Source: Paragonimus westermani (lineage: Eukaryota; Platyhelminthes; Trematoda; Plagiorchiida; Troglotrematidae). From it: DNA of 64,000 nt. Both the position numbers and the translations under genes were made by a program. The stretch is taken from positions 135,438 to 199,437 of the forward strand of contig QNGE01001028.1 in NCBI GenBank assembly GCA_008508345.1. Direction: 5' to 3'. Below are positions 22,851 through 34,460 of this stretch, one piece after another. Position 1 is the first letter of the stretch. Each line of letters starts with the position of its first letter. The notes beneath the pieces are model-generated. The model had not been told where the DNA came from and searched no databases. It saw only the letters and a program-made list of their open reading frames with translations.

Positions 22851-23097
22851 TTAGAAATTCACTTGCTGTGCAGTGAACTCTATTTCACATTCGGTATTTT
22901 CAATTAATTTTGCCACTGGTTCACTTTCCATTACACCGTTTGGAGGTTTTCTCAAAGATTCTGACCTGCTCGAATGGTTTCGCAGTTTTTCCACGCTATT
23001 CACACAGTAGTGGAGCAATAGAACGAAGTATTCACGCAAGACGACCGCATTGCCCAGCTTTACAAAGAAAGTTGTTTGTCCTCTTGGAAATGGAAGT
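22851..23097 (-). CDS. Candidate minus-strand coding segment
   Basis: About 82 codons are open on the minus strand, reading LPFPRGQTTFFVKLG, VLREYFVLLLHYCVN, then a polar stretch RSESLRKPPNGVMESEPVAK and ECEIEFTAQQVNF before the stop. A hydrophobic helix followed by a Ser/Pro/Glu-rich tail would suit a membrane protein end. No ATG fits. An acceptor (GATCTCTACAG) just upstream is in a different frame, so the boundaries are uncertain. Confidence 0.3.
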
Positions 23098-26000
23098 CAC
23101 AAGCCACTGTAGAGATCAAAGTCCCCCTCTGCAATACTTTGACTTCATCCGGTCAAACCTGGTGTCCCAGTAAGGCCACTAGTACTTATGGTGTCTGAAT
23201 TAGAAACCTTACCCTCGTCCATATGCTGAAGCGGCTTCTAGATGTTCGACATCTTCAAAGCTTGTGTGCCTGTAGCCTACACTATTTCACTCATATATCC
23301 CACATTATCTATCCGTTCAATCAACTGAAAAGCGGAGCCTCAACATGGGAGTAGCGTGCCGTACAAGCCGAGTGGCATACACTTGAAACGATAGTGACTT
23401 TTTCCCATATGTGAATGCCATTCTTCTCATCGGTTACCAGTTCCACTGTTACACTTTAGGCTTTGGATAAGATAACTGACCGACACGATCAGCTTCACTT
23501 TGTGGAAATTTTCATACTTGTCAGCAAAATGCCTTTTCGACCCAGTTCCTTCAGTACTCGGCAGTCTATGCAAACAGTTCCCATTCTGTTGGTTGTCTAA
23601 CAATATTGGAGGTCTAAACCGGCGGTTGCATTCTTTTTCCATACTTTCAATCATTTTATTCTCTAGTTTATACAAATCCTATCCGGTATATTCCTCAACG
23701 CATCTGTGAGAAATGCGTCCAGGTGAGTGTGATCACTGTACACATTTTAATGCCACACACAAACGCACACCATAATTAACAATTGTACAATAAGTCAATT
23801 ATGTGAATTAAGGAACAAACAGAAATCATAGGAGGGAAAAAATTCAGTCCAGGAGAATTTGAGACACATGCTTCTCAGACGATAGTTCTCAAAATTTCCA
23901 AACTTCCATAAAAATGCTGAACACATATCGGTTTACACTTCTCAAGGGGATCATTGACCTAATGCTCAAGGTCATAGCAAAAAGGGGTGATTTGAGGATG
24001 CAGAATGTGAACTGCCAAAGAATGTTGCTATTATTTTATGTAGACGGTTCTGAAAAAATGAGTAGACAATTTTTTGGGGATGGAAGGAGGTAGGACAACA
24101 CACAACTTTGCGGAGAAATGTACGGACCTCTCGAATGGACTTCGTTATTTGCACAAACTTGACGGAGTTCCGCAGGTCTTGAGAATTGTCTAACCGATAG
24201 AGGATTGTGATTGTCCGAATATGGTGGTGTTTTCAAACGTGTTTGATTTGAATGTTCAAGTAATTGGTAGTTTGTTGCAAGGCTGCTATAAAAGTCACAC
24301 AATCAATAACGAGTGGTAAATAACTCAACGCATTTCTCAACACTAGACATGGTTTAGTCAACAGTTGAAGCACGCATCATAAAGCCGCTTGCTTGCTTGT
24401 GTCCATGTTATTTTAATAGTGTGTGTAGGAGCGAGTCTTGATTGGTTTCTCTATTCCTGTGTGGCAAGTTTAACTCTGGATCTGTAGAACGTAGTTCCTA
24501 ATGTAATTCTGCTTCAATGCACATACCCCCAGTCTTTTATTTCATCTGTCGAAACATAACATTTTACAACCGTTCTGACTACCTTTGTAGCTGCTTCCAT
24601 GTTTTGCTTTTCTTCCTGAGAAATTAACTACACTGTCCGCTAGTATGGTAGGCATCGCTTGGCTCTCCCATTTCCGAAAACAAACAGTGGCCTGATCCAC
24701 TTACCACTCACGCCGGATGCTAGGTGATCTATGAAACTGCTATAGAACACTAAAATGAAACCTTTTACGACTCAGGAAAAAATCCCCTGCGCAAACTTTT
24801 CTCCCTTCAGTTCAAGCTACCTCACAAGTTGTTTTTCGGTATTCCAGTGAACTTGAGCAATCTAAGCCATTCCACGATCTCGTCTAGTCTAATCTAATGT
24901 TAATAACACCTGTAAATACACACATGCTTCCAAAGCATCAGCTTACATGTACGACCTTGTAAGTGACGTCCGCAGTACAGATTTACTCATGATTGACCAG
25001 TAAGGATTCATCCACATTTGTTCGCCCACGCCATCAACTACCTTCTCGAATCATGAGGCTCTTAAGTTTGAGTTTTATCCAAAACTTTTAAAATGTGACG
25101 ATAAACGCAGGAGCAACAGTTTTCTGTCCAATTGAAACCATCAGAACCCGTTGGATTGCCTATAGACTGTTGGCTGGGTTGTAGTCTGTGGTCAGAAGCC
25201 TCTGTTTTGTCGTAGTACTCCATAGCGTTAAAATCAGAAATAACTTCGTTCCATCATCTACCGCCGTCCGAAATTCAGCTTTCTACCTGCCTTCCGTCTT
25301 GAATTTTCAATTGAGTCACATTAACCAATTCCTCCAGGAGAATGTGAATGTGCACCGTTCAAAAGTTGTAGACAGTGGATCACCATATATAAGTTTGGTG
25401 TGGAAAACTTATCCTGAGCTCTCGTGTATTTTCAGGCACAAACTACAAAGTACACAAAAATGCGCCAGTAAAACTTTGTACTACTGCATGAGGCTGATAA
25501 GTCTCAACATCGGCTGTCACTCGTATAAAGCTGAATACTTTGTTAAAATTTGCACCACACGATGAACGTTGTGGTTTGCAATATGTTAGTTCTTTCAAAA
25601 GAGTATCCTTATCAGATTCAGCAGATGTGAGCTTCATCCCGATTTGTGCCTTACTTATCCAAGCCGTCGTCAATAGTTGCGCAACGAAGGGAGAATGAGA
25701 TAAAAACACCCAGTGAACCATTACTTAAAATATGCGGTTTTGTACGGTTTCCTGTTCGCGCATGATTTTAATAACAAATACTTCTGTGTGTTAGCCTTCT
25801 GCTTTTGTCAGAAAGCGAAATCAATTTTGCCTATTTTGTACCACTCCAGGTGATCCGAATAAAATACAATCTGCTCGCTTGATACGTTCAAGTAAACGGA
25901 CAATACGGCGTCAAAAATCACTAAAATAAGGAACTCACTGTTGAAAATCGCCATCTTCCGGAACAAAAGCAAAAGTCAGTCTTCGTGGCACAAATCAAAC

Positions 26001-26845
26001 CAACTTATTTTTAAATATTATCGCTGAATTTGAACACTAAGTGGTGCACAGCCTCAAAGTATTCGTTCAAGGATTTTACTCTTCCAAGTGTATCTGAAAA
26101 AGAACCATAGATAACTAATTGAAACGACTTTTATTGATCGATATCATTTTTGGACATTCATGTTGTGGAACTGAATACGAAGCATAACACAACTGTACAA
26201 GACCTGACAAGACAGCATGCTATCTGAAAGCACAAACAAATTAGGTATACAATTGACATCCGGAAATACTTTCTGGTATTCGATCCAATTCGATAACAAA
26301 TATCATGCGCATCAAGAATGAATAGAATTGAAACTATTCTTGTGTTTCTTTTGCCCACCTTGTTTATTGTGATACATCTTGTGTTCAGTGGACATTAAAT
26401 CGGCGAAAGTATTGAAGAAACAAGTCACGCTAAGCCACCTCAGATAAACTGGTTCCATTTGTATAACGTCTTTCAAGGAATACTCGTATAACCTCAGAAG
26501 TACTCTGGGCAGAGCTGATCATTGATGCACATTCTCTTCTTGGCAGGGACTGACACATAGCGCACGCTCTCAGAAGACGACTATTCTGATCATCACAACG
26601 TTACCCTTACTTTAGGAAAGACCAAATTACAATACTGTTAACCCATTCCACAGTAACTTGTAATTAATATTAGGATTGTCCATTCTCCTTGGGAATAAAG
26701 ACAGTAACTGTCCTGTTAACTCAATTCACTCTGTCAAAGGCAAGAATGGGATGGGCCTCAGTCTATCAAGTAGGACATATATATTGTGGCAGAATCAGCC
26801 ACATTCTACGGTATTCGAATGAAAGACTAAAGTGCTTTGGTTAAG
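23098..26845. other. Long stretch without a supported gene
   Basis: Contains only unsupported ORFs, the largest being 25188-25565 plus (125 codons from GTG) and 25443-25721 minus. An acceptable donor (TCCAG|GTGAGT) occurs at 23720 without a clear exon. No repeat was recognised. Confidence 0.4.
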
Positions 26846-27745
26846 ATGACAGATTACAAACCTGTAAGTATATTATAGATTCCATATTCTTGGAATGAAT
26901 ACCATGAATCTCCGGTATGATTTGCTTTTATTGTAGTAAACAAGAAGCCTCCGTACTGAATGAAAAATTAAACAAAAACGGTAGCTGTTCAGAGCGAAGT
27001 CCAGTGTTAAACTACCAACAAAAATGATCATTTTTTGTGCAGTCACGTTCTCCAGGCGAGCCCGTCGCACACCAAGGTGAGTGCTTGATCTTCTTGGGTA
27101 AACAGCCCACCGGTTCAGTTTCCTATGGATTCCCAAACTTGCTTAGCGACATGATCAAGGCTTTCAACATCAGCTGTCATATGACTACCTGGCTTTTTTG
27201 AGGGTTTGCCCAAATAGCAAGTGCTACAGTAAATCTTTTGCGGTACAGTGCATAACACAAAGTGATTGGTTTAAAAGATAATGTAACGTAAGCAAACTGT
27301 ATCTCGGAAAGAGGGAAATCAGCTTCGATGGCCGTTCACTTACCAGCGACAACACGTCATTTATTCGAATCCGTCAACTTACTGGGAAAAATGTGATCAG
27401 TCGGAAACCCAAGTTATTTGGTTCCAGTAAAGTAGGGCTTAACGAGGCCTCCCGAAGTGTGCTGTATACTCAAGAGTTGTTGAAGCGACAGATTAAGTTT
27501 CATTTTCACAGGTTAAATGATTTCCGGTTCACCAGGGTTAACTAACTCATTCTTCTAATTTTTCCCGTGAGCTCGAAATATGCATACATCATATCGTTTG
27601 TGTTTGAGTGATCTGTACGCACAAGACTAGCGGTGTTTTGTCCAAACCAGTGAATACTTTATGTGGTAATTAAACTGTACATGAAATAACAGTCCGTTTG
27701 TGATCTGCTTAATTGTGTCTCAGGTGTATCAGCTGGATTATCAGG
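26846..27745 (+). CDS. Chain of very short candidate exons (26846-26863, 27043-27076, 27724-27745)
   Basis: An ATG at 26846 opens MTDYKP and runs straight into GTAAGT after 18 bp. The next segment (34 bp) has a strong acceptor (TTTTTTGTGCAG) and a CAAG|GTGAGT donor, and continues in phase as SRSPGEPVAHQ. A third (22 bp) has acceptor AATTGTGTCTCAG and donor GTAACT and stays open in the required phase (VSAGLS). Exons of this size are rare in most animals but known from trematode micro-exon genes. The chain is short and could be chance. No signal peptide is seen. Confidence 0.3.
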
Positions 27746-29262
27746 GTAACTCTCAGCTTGTAGCTTTAATAATTTAATAACATACTTCTTGAGCTTTCTG
27801 ATGTTCACCTGGAATAAAGCATTTTTTGTTCACCCATCCAAGTTGGGAAAAGTATATGTTTGTTTCTGTCCTTGCGTAATCTTTATGATAATCCTACTGC
27901 GTTTGATTCCCTCCTGACTGCGGTATCATATCGACATGTTGCTCAGGTTTGCAGAAGCGTTTGCATGCGCCACAGAATGAATGTATGTTTAACTGAGAAT
28001 GTTAGTATGACGCTTAGTAATTAATTGATACGTAGATCACTGTGGGCCAATCTGGGATGAATTTCCTGTAGCTCTGAACTATTCTTCAACTCTTCCGTAA
28101 AACAACATATCGTAGAATGTGTTCTAATGAACGATGTGGCAACGAATGGAGCTCAGATTGGAGGGTATTCAGGAAAAAAATGATTCGAATGGAGGGTACA
28201 AAGAGAAAAGTCCATTAGGATAAACAAGTAACAAGCACAGAACAATAGTCGTATGTTTACTACTTCTGACCTGCTCTCAACCACACGAATCTATATGTTT
28301 TTGGTAATTCTTGTTCATACGTTAGGGTGATGCAGCGCATATTCGACGAATCCGAACCAGTTTTTGCATATTCCAGCCAATGGTTGTATTTATAGTTTTC
28401 AAAAAACTTCTGCATTTTAAGGTAGGTGGGTTTACCCAATTGTAACTTACACTCGGGAACTTTGATTACCGGATGAACGCTGTTTGAGCTTGGAAACTTT
28501 AGTTAACGTATGTCATACCCACTAGTAAACAAAACATTATTAATGTCGATCTGACCGATAGGTGTTTTCAATGTGGCTTGAACAGATCAACCACTCCTAT
28601 GAATTCATTTGAGTGTATAAAAAATCGTTCTTGGGCTGAACTGTAAAATGTACACTTTCATGTCACCATGATGGTTGGACTTCACCGAATCAAAAACACA
28701 TTCAGATTACTCATCGGACTGTAGTTTTCGATGTGACAGTGAGTTGAGAGGAATATAGAATGTGTTCAACAGTCAATTTACGCCATTTAGCTAAGGGACA
28801 CGAGTAACCAGGTAAACGAACCCATTAGCAATGATTTAAAGCATACTGATTCTCCAAAATGCCAGGTAATTCGGAGTGGTTACTTTGGATCGCGTGGGAC
28901 ACATGAGGAAATAACGTAATTCTATTAATATGTGATAGACGTTTAACATAAAGTTATAAAAATATATAATATATAAAAAATATAAAATTATAAGATTATA
29001 AACCAAATTATAAATCAAACGCGGGACAGTTCGTCCCTTTTATCAACTTGAATAGTGCAAACAAAACATGAAGTTCGGGGATCTAGGTTTCATCAATCGC
29101 CAGCCAGTTTGCTCAGTACCGACACACAGCTGAAGTAGTTCCTCTTGAAGAAGCTGCTTGCGTGAGTGTTATGTGTTAATAGAACGGTGATGAGCACGGT
29201 CCCTGCCCTATTTATTTCCTTCTTATTGGTTCGTCTCTTTACGTTGGAATTCTTTATACTGA
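27746..29262. other. No recognisable gene; A/T-only tract at 28947-29018
   Basis: The stretch holds no supported ORF. At about 28947-29018 the sequence is almost pure A/T with repeated ATATAAAA-type units. A minus ORF across it (28836-29018) is a composition artefact. Confidence 0.6.
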
Positions 29263-29640
29263 TTACGAGCCCTTCTTACAGTCTGACACTACCACACAAG
29301 TTACGCGTGGGAGACAAACCATTTCTCCCGTGAATGTTGATCTTGATGAATTATTAAATCTTGATACTGTTTGCTTGTGAAAACTTGTTTCCGCGTAGTT
29401 CTTCCTCCTTACTTTTCCTTCCCGGACCTTTGTTTTTATGTACCCTGGTATCATTTTCGCTTCATCATTACGTGACTGTTGTATTTGATAATATTTGCGC
29501 GAACCGTTAATCTTGGAACTTGTATATTTGGTGGATTCAATATGGAGGCTTTCGTTGTCTTCCAGTATTTGGTTTATCATATTGTTTTTGAAAATTAGTA
29601 CCTTATTAATAAGAAACTCGTCAATACAACCGTCTTCCAT
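29263..29640 (-). CDS. Unassigned 125-codon minus ORF with upstream TATA box
   Basis: ATG at 29640 opens MEDGCIDEFLINKVLIFKNN. The C-terminal half is strongly basic (KTKVREGKVRRKNYAETS) and it ends CVVVSDCKKGS. A TATAAATT lies 33-40 bp upstream on the same strand, which would place the start site about 10 bp before the ATG. No domain is recognised. It is single-exon as read. The TATA spacing is the only support beyond length. Confidence 0.33.
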   Translation of the reverse strand: MEDGCIDEFLINKVLIFKNNMINQILEDNESLHIESTKYTSSKINGSRKYYQIQQSRNDEAKMIPGYIKTKVREGKVRRKNYAETSFHKQTVSRFNNSSRSTFTGEMVCLPRVTCVVVSDCKKGS

Positions 29641-29672
29641 TTTGACTCTGCATCAGCTGCTCGACGGTTCAG

Positions 29673-29680
29673 AATTTATA
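29673..29680 (-). promoter_or_regulatory. TATA-box-like element
   Basis: On the minus strand CTATAAATTC precedes the ORF starting at 29640 at a spacing compatible with a core promoter and a very short leader. Confidence 0.3.
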
Positions 29681-29719
29681 GGCGCTCGTTGATTACAGCC
29701 GCTACTATCCTGGATCCAG

Positions 29720-29787
29720 CATACCGCTAGACGTTGTGAGAAGAATGTGCGTTGGACGAACAACCGCTAGACGTCCGGGATTAGCAG
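29720..29787. repeat. Short direct repeat ACCGCTAGACGT
   Basis: ACCGCTAGACGT occurs twice, about 37 bp apart, just beyond the TATA box of the minus ORF. It could be a factor-binding repeat or a footprint. Confidence 0.5.
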
Positions 29788-29907
29788 TTCCGTCGTTCTA
29801 TGTGATGAAAACTTAGAAACATGTGAAACTGCTGAGGTTAACGGAGGTTTTTCTAACCAACCACCAAAAGTCTTCGTTATTTGCCAAGCAGAATTTGACA
29901 CTTCACT

Positions 29908-30342
29908 ATGCTCTTCTTGGCTTTCCTACTCAACAAGCCAAAGATAATTACGCACTTGTTTTTATTTAACCGTTCGTTTGTTCAAACTTTTGGTTCTTAC
30001 GTGTTTATGGATGGAGTGATTGTACAAAATGAATTTGTCTCGGGAACTTCACGTTTTCTCTTTGTGCTAGTTAAAGGATCAGCAAATATCCTGAAGCCAA
30101 TTACTGTTTTTGTCAAATGTAACAAGATTGTTAGCCTCAACTCAGTCAAGTTAGCGCACACTGTGCACACGATACAAAGTACAATCATTTGGGTACCGGA
30201 GCAAGTTCGATTTTCCGATTCGAATTTTTGTCTGACGAATATCCGCTTTTCTGCTTTTCGAATCTTTAGCACTTCGGATGAAATTTTTATGTTTCAAGAA
30301 AACATCTGCAAGTCATACAGTAGGATTGTTAACGGAAGTTGA
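29908..30342 (+). CDS. Longest single ORF in the window (144 codons), unassigned
   Basis: ATG at 29908 opens MLFLAFLLNKPKIITHLFLF, a hydrophobic start, and the frame stays open to TGA at 30340. The body is rich in Phe, Val, Ser and Asn without motifs. Its length is near what chance allows in 64 kb of both strands. A 91-codon ORF overlaps on the minus strand (29997-30272). No splice or promoter evidence. Confidence 0.22.
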   Translation: MLFLAFLLNKPKIITHLFLFNRSFVQTFGSYVFMDGVIVQNEFVSGTSRFLFVLVKGSANILKPITVFVKCNKIVSLNSVKLAHTVHTIQSTIIWVPEQVRFSDSNFCLTNIRFSAFRIFSTSDEIFMFQENICKSYSRIVNGS

Positions 30343-31112
30343 TATTTTTGTCACTAAGTTTTTAAATGAGTTTCTTGTTTTACAGTAAATACGTCAAAAT
30401 GATAATTAGCATTGCCGATAACTAAAGGCAAGTAGTAGGAGTATTAGACGTAGTAGAATATTTCCACTTTTCATTCTCACGGGAAAACCCAATGATTTTG
30501 TCGTTTATTTTCATCTGGTGACTTAGAAAATGTAATGAAACAGTCCCAATGTTAGTGGTTTATAAAACGCGTAGACATCATATTGCTTATGTCTCGCCGG
30601 GTTTTTGTCAGTCGGCTATAAAAAGTGGCCTGGTAGGAACACCAACTTAGAAGACTGGACACACTCCCAATATAAATTGTCTATGCACCATGCCTATGAC
30701 TGTCAGTTTAGTCAAGCTACCATTGCATCGAAGACCCAAAATCATTGGCTTCGCTAAATCAGTACTAATCCACACTTAGGCAGCTGTTCCTTTTTTCGTG
30801 ATTATGTTCAGGCGACGCAGATCTTAGGCAACTTTTGATCAGAATCCTTAGTAAATAATAATCTGACTCTGACAGCCTACCATTACGACGCACCCCAGTA
30901 ATGCGGATGGGCCTATTTGTTAAATATGAGGTCAGTTAATTATGAGATAAAGGTTTAAAACTCCACCCGATATCCGGACGGATGGTGTTGAAGAAGTGGT
31001 CATAAAGTGAATTCCTCAGTTTAACTATGTGTGTGAAGTCAAAGCGAAATTACACTACAGCTGGGGAAAATAAAACATGAAATGACTTTCAATCCATTCT
31101 TTTTACTAGACT
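30343..31112. other. No supported gene apart from the TATA element at 30.6 kb
   Basis: No ORF above background. The 29-codon ORF after the TATA box is noted but not supported. Confidence 0.4.
30617..30625 (+). promoter_or_regulatory. TATA-box-like element
   Basis: GGCTATAAAAAGTGGCC is a very good TATA match with G/C flanks. Downstream, ATG at about 30690 opens only 29 codons (MPMTVSLVKLPLHRRP). No larger gene was found. Confidence 0.3.
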
Positions 31113-31121
31113 TATAAAAAG
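31113..31121 (+). promoter_or_regulatory. TATA box followed by a splice donor
   Basis: TATAAAAAG is followed about 50 bp later by GAGAAG|GTAAGT (donor at 31173). A start site about 30 bp after the TATA would give a short non-coding first exon of roughly 25-30 bp. This arrangement suggests a promoter for the candidate gene at 31.4-32.6 kb. Confidence 0.35.
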
Positions 31122-31385
31122 CCTTATAATCTGTTGGACGTCCGTTCATCCAACAAGGAATTCTCAGAGAAGGTAAGTGCCCGAAATGATTTCTGTTTCA
31201 TAGGGGTCATATGAGGTGTACATAATTAGTTAACGACAACTGCGCTTGCTTATTTGAACGTTGATAAAGCGTGTAATTTCCAGCAGAATAGTAAGTACGC
31301 ATTGTTACTTTTCAGCTTTACCTGAGTTGTATATTTCTGTTGTGACTAACACTGGTTCCCATTAATCTACACTAGTAAGTCACTG

Positions 31386-31595
31386 ATGGCAAAGTTGGCG
31401 GAATGTGCAGTGTGCTTTGACCAATGTAGTTTATATGAGTTGACGCGAAATTTGTTTATTTCGAAGGTTATTCGCGATAAGTATCTTAGGATCTTGAATG
31501 TTACTGAGTTCGCCACCCTGCGACCGTCAATACACAAAACAACTACTGCTTATCAAAACGCAGTGGTATTTTCGTTTTCCAGTCCTGCGGCATAA
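31386..31595 (+). CDS. Candidate start exon, unknown protein
   Basis: ATG at 31386 follows an acceptor-like CTACACTAG at 31371-31374 and opens 69 codons (MAKLAECAVCFDQCSLYEL), ending SFSSPAA. ECAVCFDQC looks RING-like, but the rest of a RING is missing. A weak internal donor (GATAA|GTATCT) could shorten it. It lies between the TATA/donor pair at 31.1 kb and the transmembrane exon at 31.7 kb. Confidence 0.3.
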   Translation: MAKLAECAVCFDQCSLYELTRNLFISKVIRDKYLRILNVTEFATLRPSIHKTTTAYQNAVVFSFSSPAA

Positions 31596-31731
31596 GTTGC
31601 ACATAGGGAAATAGACGTTTGCTAGTATCTTATATGTCCCAGCTCTTGAGTAAGTAGGCGTGTATGACATATTAAGAATTTTTGTGTACGTTGTTCTCGA
31701 TATGTCTTCTTCATAATCGCAATGCTTTCAG

Positions 31732-31852
31732 CAGTAGTATATTTTTCAAAATTTTGCTGTATGTGGTGCACTGCGTTTTAATCAATATAGTCCTGACACA
31801 CCTCGTTACCAAGAAACTAACAAAATCAGATGAGTTGGCGCTCAACAGAGCC
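31732..31852 (+). CDS. Candidate transmembrane exon
   Basis: Strong acceptor (TCGCAATGCTTTCAG) and perfect GTAAGT donor frame 121 bp with one open frame. It encodes one hydrophobic helix, FFKILLYVVHCVLINIVL, followed by a basic-polar stretch, TKKLTKSDELALNRA. This is the pattern of a membrane-spanning segment with a cytosolic basic flank. It ends in phase 0. Phase 0 allows joining to the exon at 32493 but not to that at 32147. Family unknown. Confidence 0.42.
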
Positions 31853-32146
31853 GTAAGTACAACCATCGATATTGATTTAGTACCGTACCCCTATGGTACA
31901 TATATAATAAACTTTCACAGTGTTACGTATTTACAAACAATGTGTGCGCCGTGTTTCAGTATGTGGAAATTTAAAAACTTTAAACTTAGTGTTGACATCC
32001 ATTTTGTTTTATTCTACATGTGGATTTATATGCATTCATCAGTTAAGTTCTCCACAGACAATTTATAATTTCGATACCATTACCGTCGCCAATTTTTGTA
32101 ATGTACATCTTTTCCATTTATCACTGACTTTTCCTTCCTGCTTCAG

Positions 32147-32259
32147 GTCACTGGTATGAACTTCTGCAATTCCCAACGTTAGAAAAAATATCAAAAATGG
32201 AACGTAATGCAGTATATCTCGGGTGCTCTGAAACGAGTTGTTATTTTTCATCCCACTAA
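32147..32259 (+). CDS. Candidate terminal exon with a strong acceptor
   Basis: Acceptor GACTTTTCCTTCCTGCTTCAG is among the best in the window. The frame that skips two bases reads HWYELLQFPTLEKISKME and ends with GCSETSCYFSSH and TAA. It needs one leftover base from the preceding exon, which the transmembrane exon does not provide. Confidence 0.33.
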
Positions 32260-32492
32260 AAAGAAGGCTCTTTAAATTGCAAATCATCCCTAATGTCTAT
32301 CCTCTCCTGAAGGTATGCTTTTCCGAATGTTGTATCGACCCGTTCGCCCATCACTCCCTTTTAGTAATTGCACATACGCACAAAATCTCAACTTCCTGCG
32401 TTCAGTGCAAACAGGCAGGCCAGCCGTTGACCGAATGTACAGTATAGAGACATTACGTTGTCTAATTTTTGAACGTAAGCGTTTGTAATCAG

Positions 32493-32551
32493 TTAGTCTG
32501 TCATACGTGTAATATCAGTGGACCAGCTAGCTGTCCAAGCAGGTTTCAGTG
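32493..32551 (+). CDS. Candidate Cys-rich exon
   Basis: The exon lies between TTTGTAATCAG and a GTACGT donor. It encodes LVCHTCNISGPASCPSRFQ in phase 0. The L.C..C.......C spacing recalls the start of Ly6/uPAR three-finger domains, which are abundant at the trematode surface, but only the first cysteines can be checked. If the donor is not used, the frame runs on to 32666 with several N-glycosylation sequons (NVT, NGT-like, NVT). Confidence 0.27.
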
Positions 32552-32666
32552 GTACGTAAAAACTAATGTGACAAATGATGGGACGAATGTTACGGTTAAT
32601 GATTTTAAGTCAAGTGTTCGTTCACGTGACAAGTCGTTAGCCCTTATGTCTCATCCCCACCAGTAG

Positions 32667-33844
32667 TTATTGTTAGCAAATTAGTTCTGTATATTGCTCT
32701 GATAAGTTTTTAGTTAGCTGATCATATCTTACGTGAAGGAGATTTTTGTTGTGAAATATTTTCTCCCAGACAGATTTTGGTGGGATACATGACCAGGTCG
32801 GTGGCGCTATTTGCAAGGTTGTTTGACGAGTATGTTAGAAAAATCGGTTACTGTTATAGGGTTCTGCTTGAGTGGCTTTCACTGGATCTCGATTCAATGA
32901 ATCAAAGGTGGTTCCCCCAAAGGGACTGCAGTAGTGCTTAACAGCACCAGAAAAGTAAACTAATATGAAGAGATGAAATTGGTTTAAAATGAAGCACCGG
33001 CACTTTCGCCATGATCTAGCTTCCTTAACCCGGTATTACAATGACAGTGTTATTACAGGATATTCGTGTTGCGTTTGGAGTATCCTGAGAAGTCTCAGTT
33101 AGCACAGAAGTTTCCGTACGCCATGTCAGCTGCCTTCAGTTCACAAGGGTTTTCCAACAATTTTCGAGAAAAAGAGAAGTTGAAAGAAGCAAGAAGTAGA
33201 ACCTGAAAACCCGGATGATATGTTTGCTTCCTGCCAGCTACTGCAGTGTGAATGATACCAGCTTCGTCTCATGGCAGATACAGCAAAGAGCGAAATGCAG
33301 TAGGTTCATTGGTAGCAAATCAATAAAGATCTCGTCGCGGTGGCGTGGTCTTATCATTGCTACCCTTGTCGGTGTCAAACGTCAAACTCATCATTCACGA
33401 TTTTACACTGCGGTCTGCCATATGTGTCAAGCTTAATCGTAATACACCTGGGGGGAAGTTTCTATCTAGTGACAAAACAATGATTTCCCCGAGGTAAGTT
33501 TAAAGTGGCAGATAGCGAAATGTGAGACACCCTGTACCGGGATGCTCTGCTCTCTCCTCATCGGTACATATTTGATTACTGATGATTACCAACTTAGAAT
33601 TCTTGCAGATCAGTCTAACAACTTACTTTATCTTTGCACTCATGATTTGCATTTCTTGTGTAACAGACTTTCTCATTGGCAAGTAAGCAAAGTTACGACG
33701 GACAATCTGTTCCGTCCCGTGTTAGTACACACATTTGTGTGCTACTTAGAGGATGTGGCGCCACCCGAAACTGAGAAAGCTCCACCGTATGGAAGATATG
33801 CGGACGTGTTTCGTTGTCGTAGTATCCAGAGATGAGGTGTTTTA
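32667..33844. other. No supported gene; one possible 24-bp microexon
   Basis: TTTCTATCTAG at 33457-33467 and GTAAGT at 33492 enclose about 24 bp (about 33468-33491). ORFs at 33215-33436 and 33542-33835 have no recognisable motif; the second runs up to the MITE. Confidence 0.35.
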
Positions 33845-34460
33845 GATAGACAGATTTAGAATAACACAAAGTTGGGAGCAAGTTGTAATACTTTACTTTT
33901 CAACCACCTCACGTGACCTTTCTCAAGAGTATTGCAACGGAAATCACACTAACAAACGATCAGAGGTCACGTGGGATTTGCGAGTGTTTTTCATAAACAC
34001 CCCTATCAAAGTCAGAAGATAGAGGAGGATCGGGCCATCACACTACTTACACTGTCAAAGAGAATCATAACGTAAATTTTGATCAAGCCGGTGTGATTCA
34101 CGAGGGTCTACTTTCCTATGTGGAGTGATGCTGTGCCGAAGCTCACACCATTTACACACAGCACGCCTGTGTCAATCACAATGATAGCAAACCCCTGTTT
34201 ACAGTGGGCGTGCATGGATAAACAACACCAGACAAGGACATGGTCTTAACTACATCTGTCTCCCCCCACTTAATGGGCAAAAACTTAGACCAATCAGGTC
34301 AGATGCAGCACAAATTGACCTAACCACGGCAAATCCCATGTGACCTCTGTTGCTTTGTTATTGTGATTTCGACTACAACTCCTGAAGGCCACAGGAGATG
34401 GTTGAAAAGTAGATTATTACAACTTGCCGCTGAAGTTGTGTTATTCTCAATCTGTTTATC
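33845..34460. mobile_element. MITE with long terminal inverted repeats
   Basis: The left end (33845-33983) and the reverse complement of the right end (34325-34460) align over about 138 bp. Shared blocks include GCAAGTTGTAAT, CTTTTCAACCA, GAAATCACA and GGGATTTG. A TA dinucleotide flanks each end (33843-33844 and 34461-34462), fitting a TA target duplication as in Tc1/mariner-related elements. The 616-bp element has no transposase ORF, so it is non-autonomous. Terminal divergence suggests it is not recent. A related terminus lies at 63.3 kb. Confidence 0.85.

Noticed and set aside
23050..23097. KAGQCGRLA on the minus strand as a tubulin N-terminus
   Set aside because: Only four residues match, and the frame closes at once.
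28836..29018. Minus ORF rich in Tyr, Ile and Leu
   Set aside because: Produced by an A/T-only tract.
31398..31425. ECAVCFDQC as a RING finger
   Set aside because: Only the first Cys pair is present; the His and later Cys pairs are missing.
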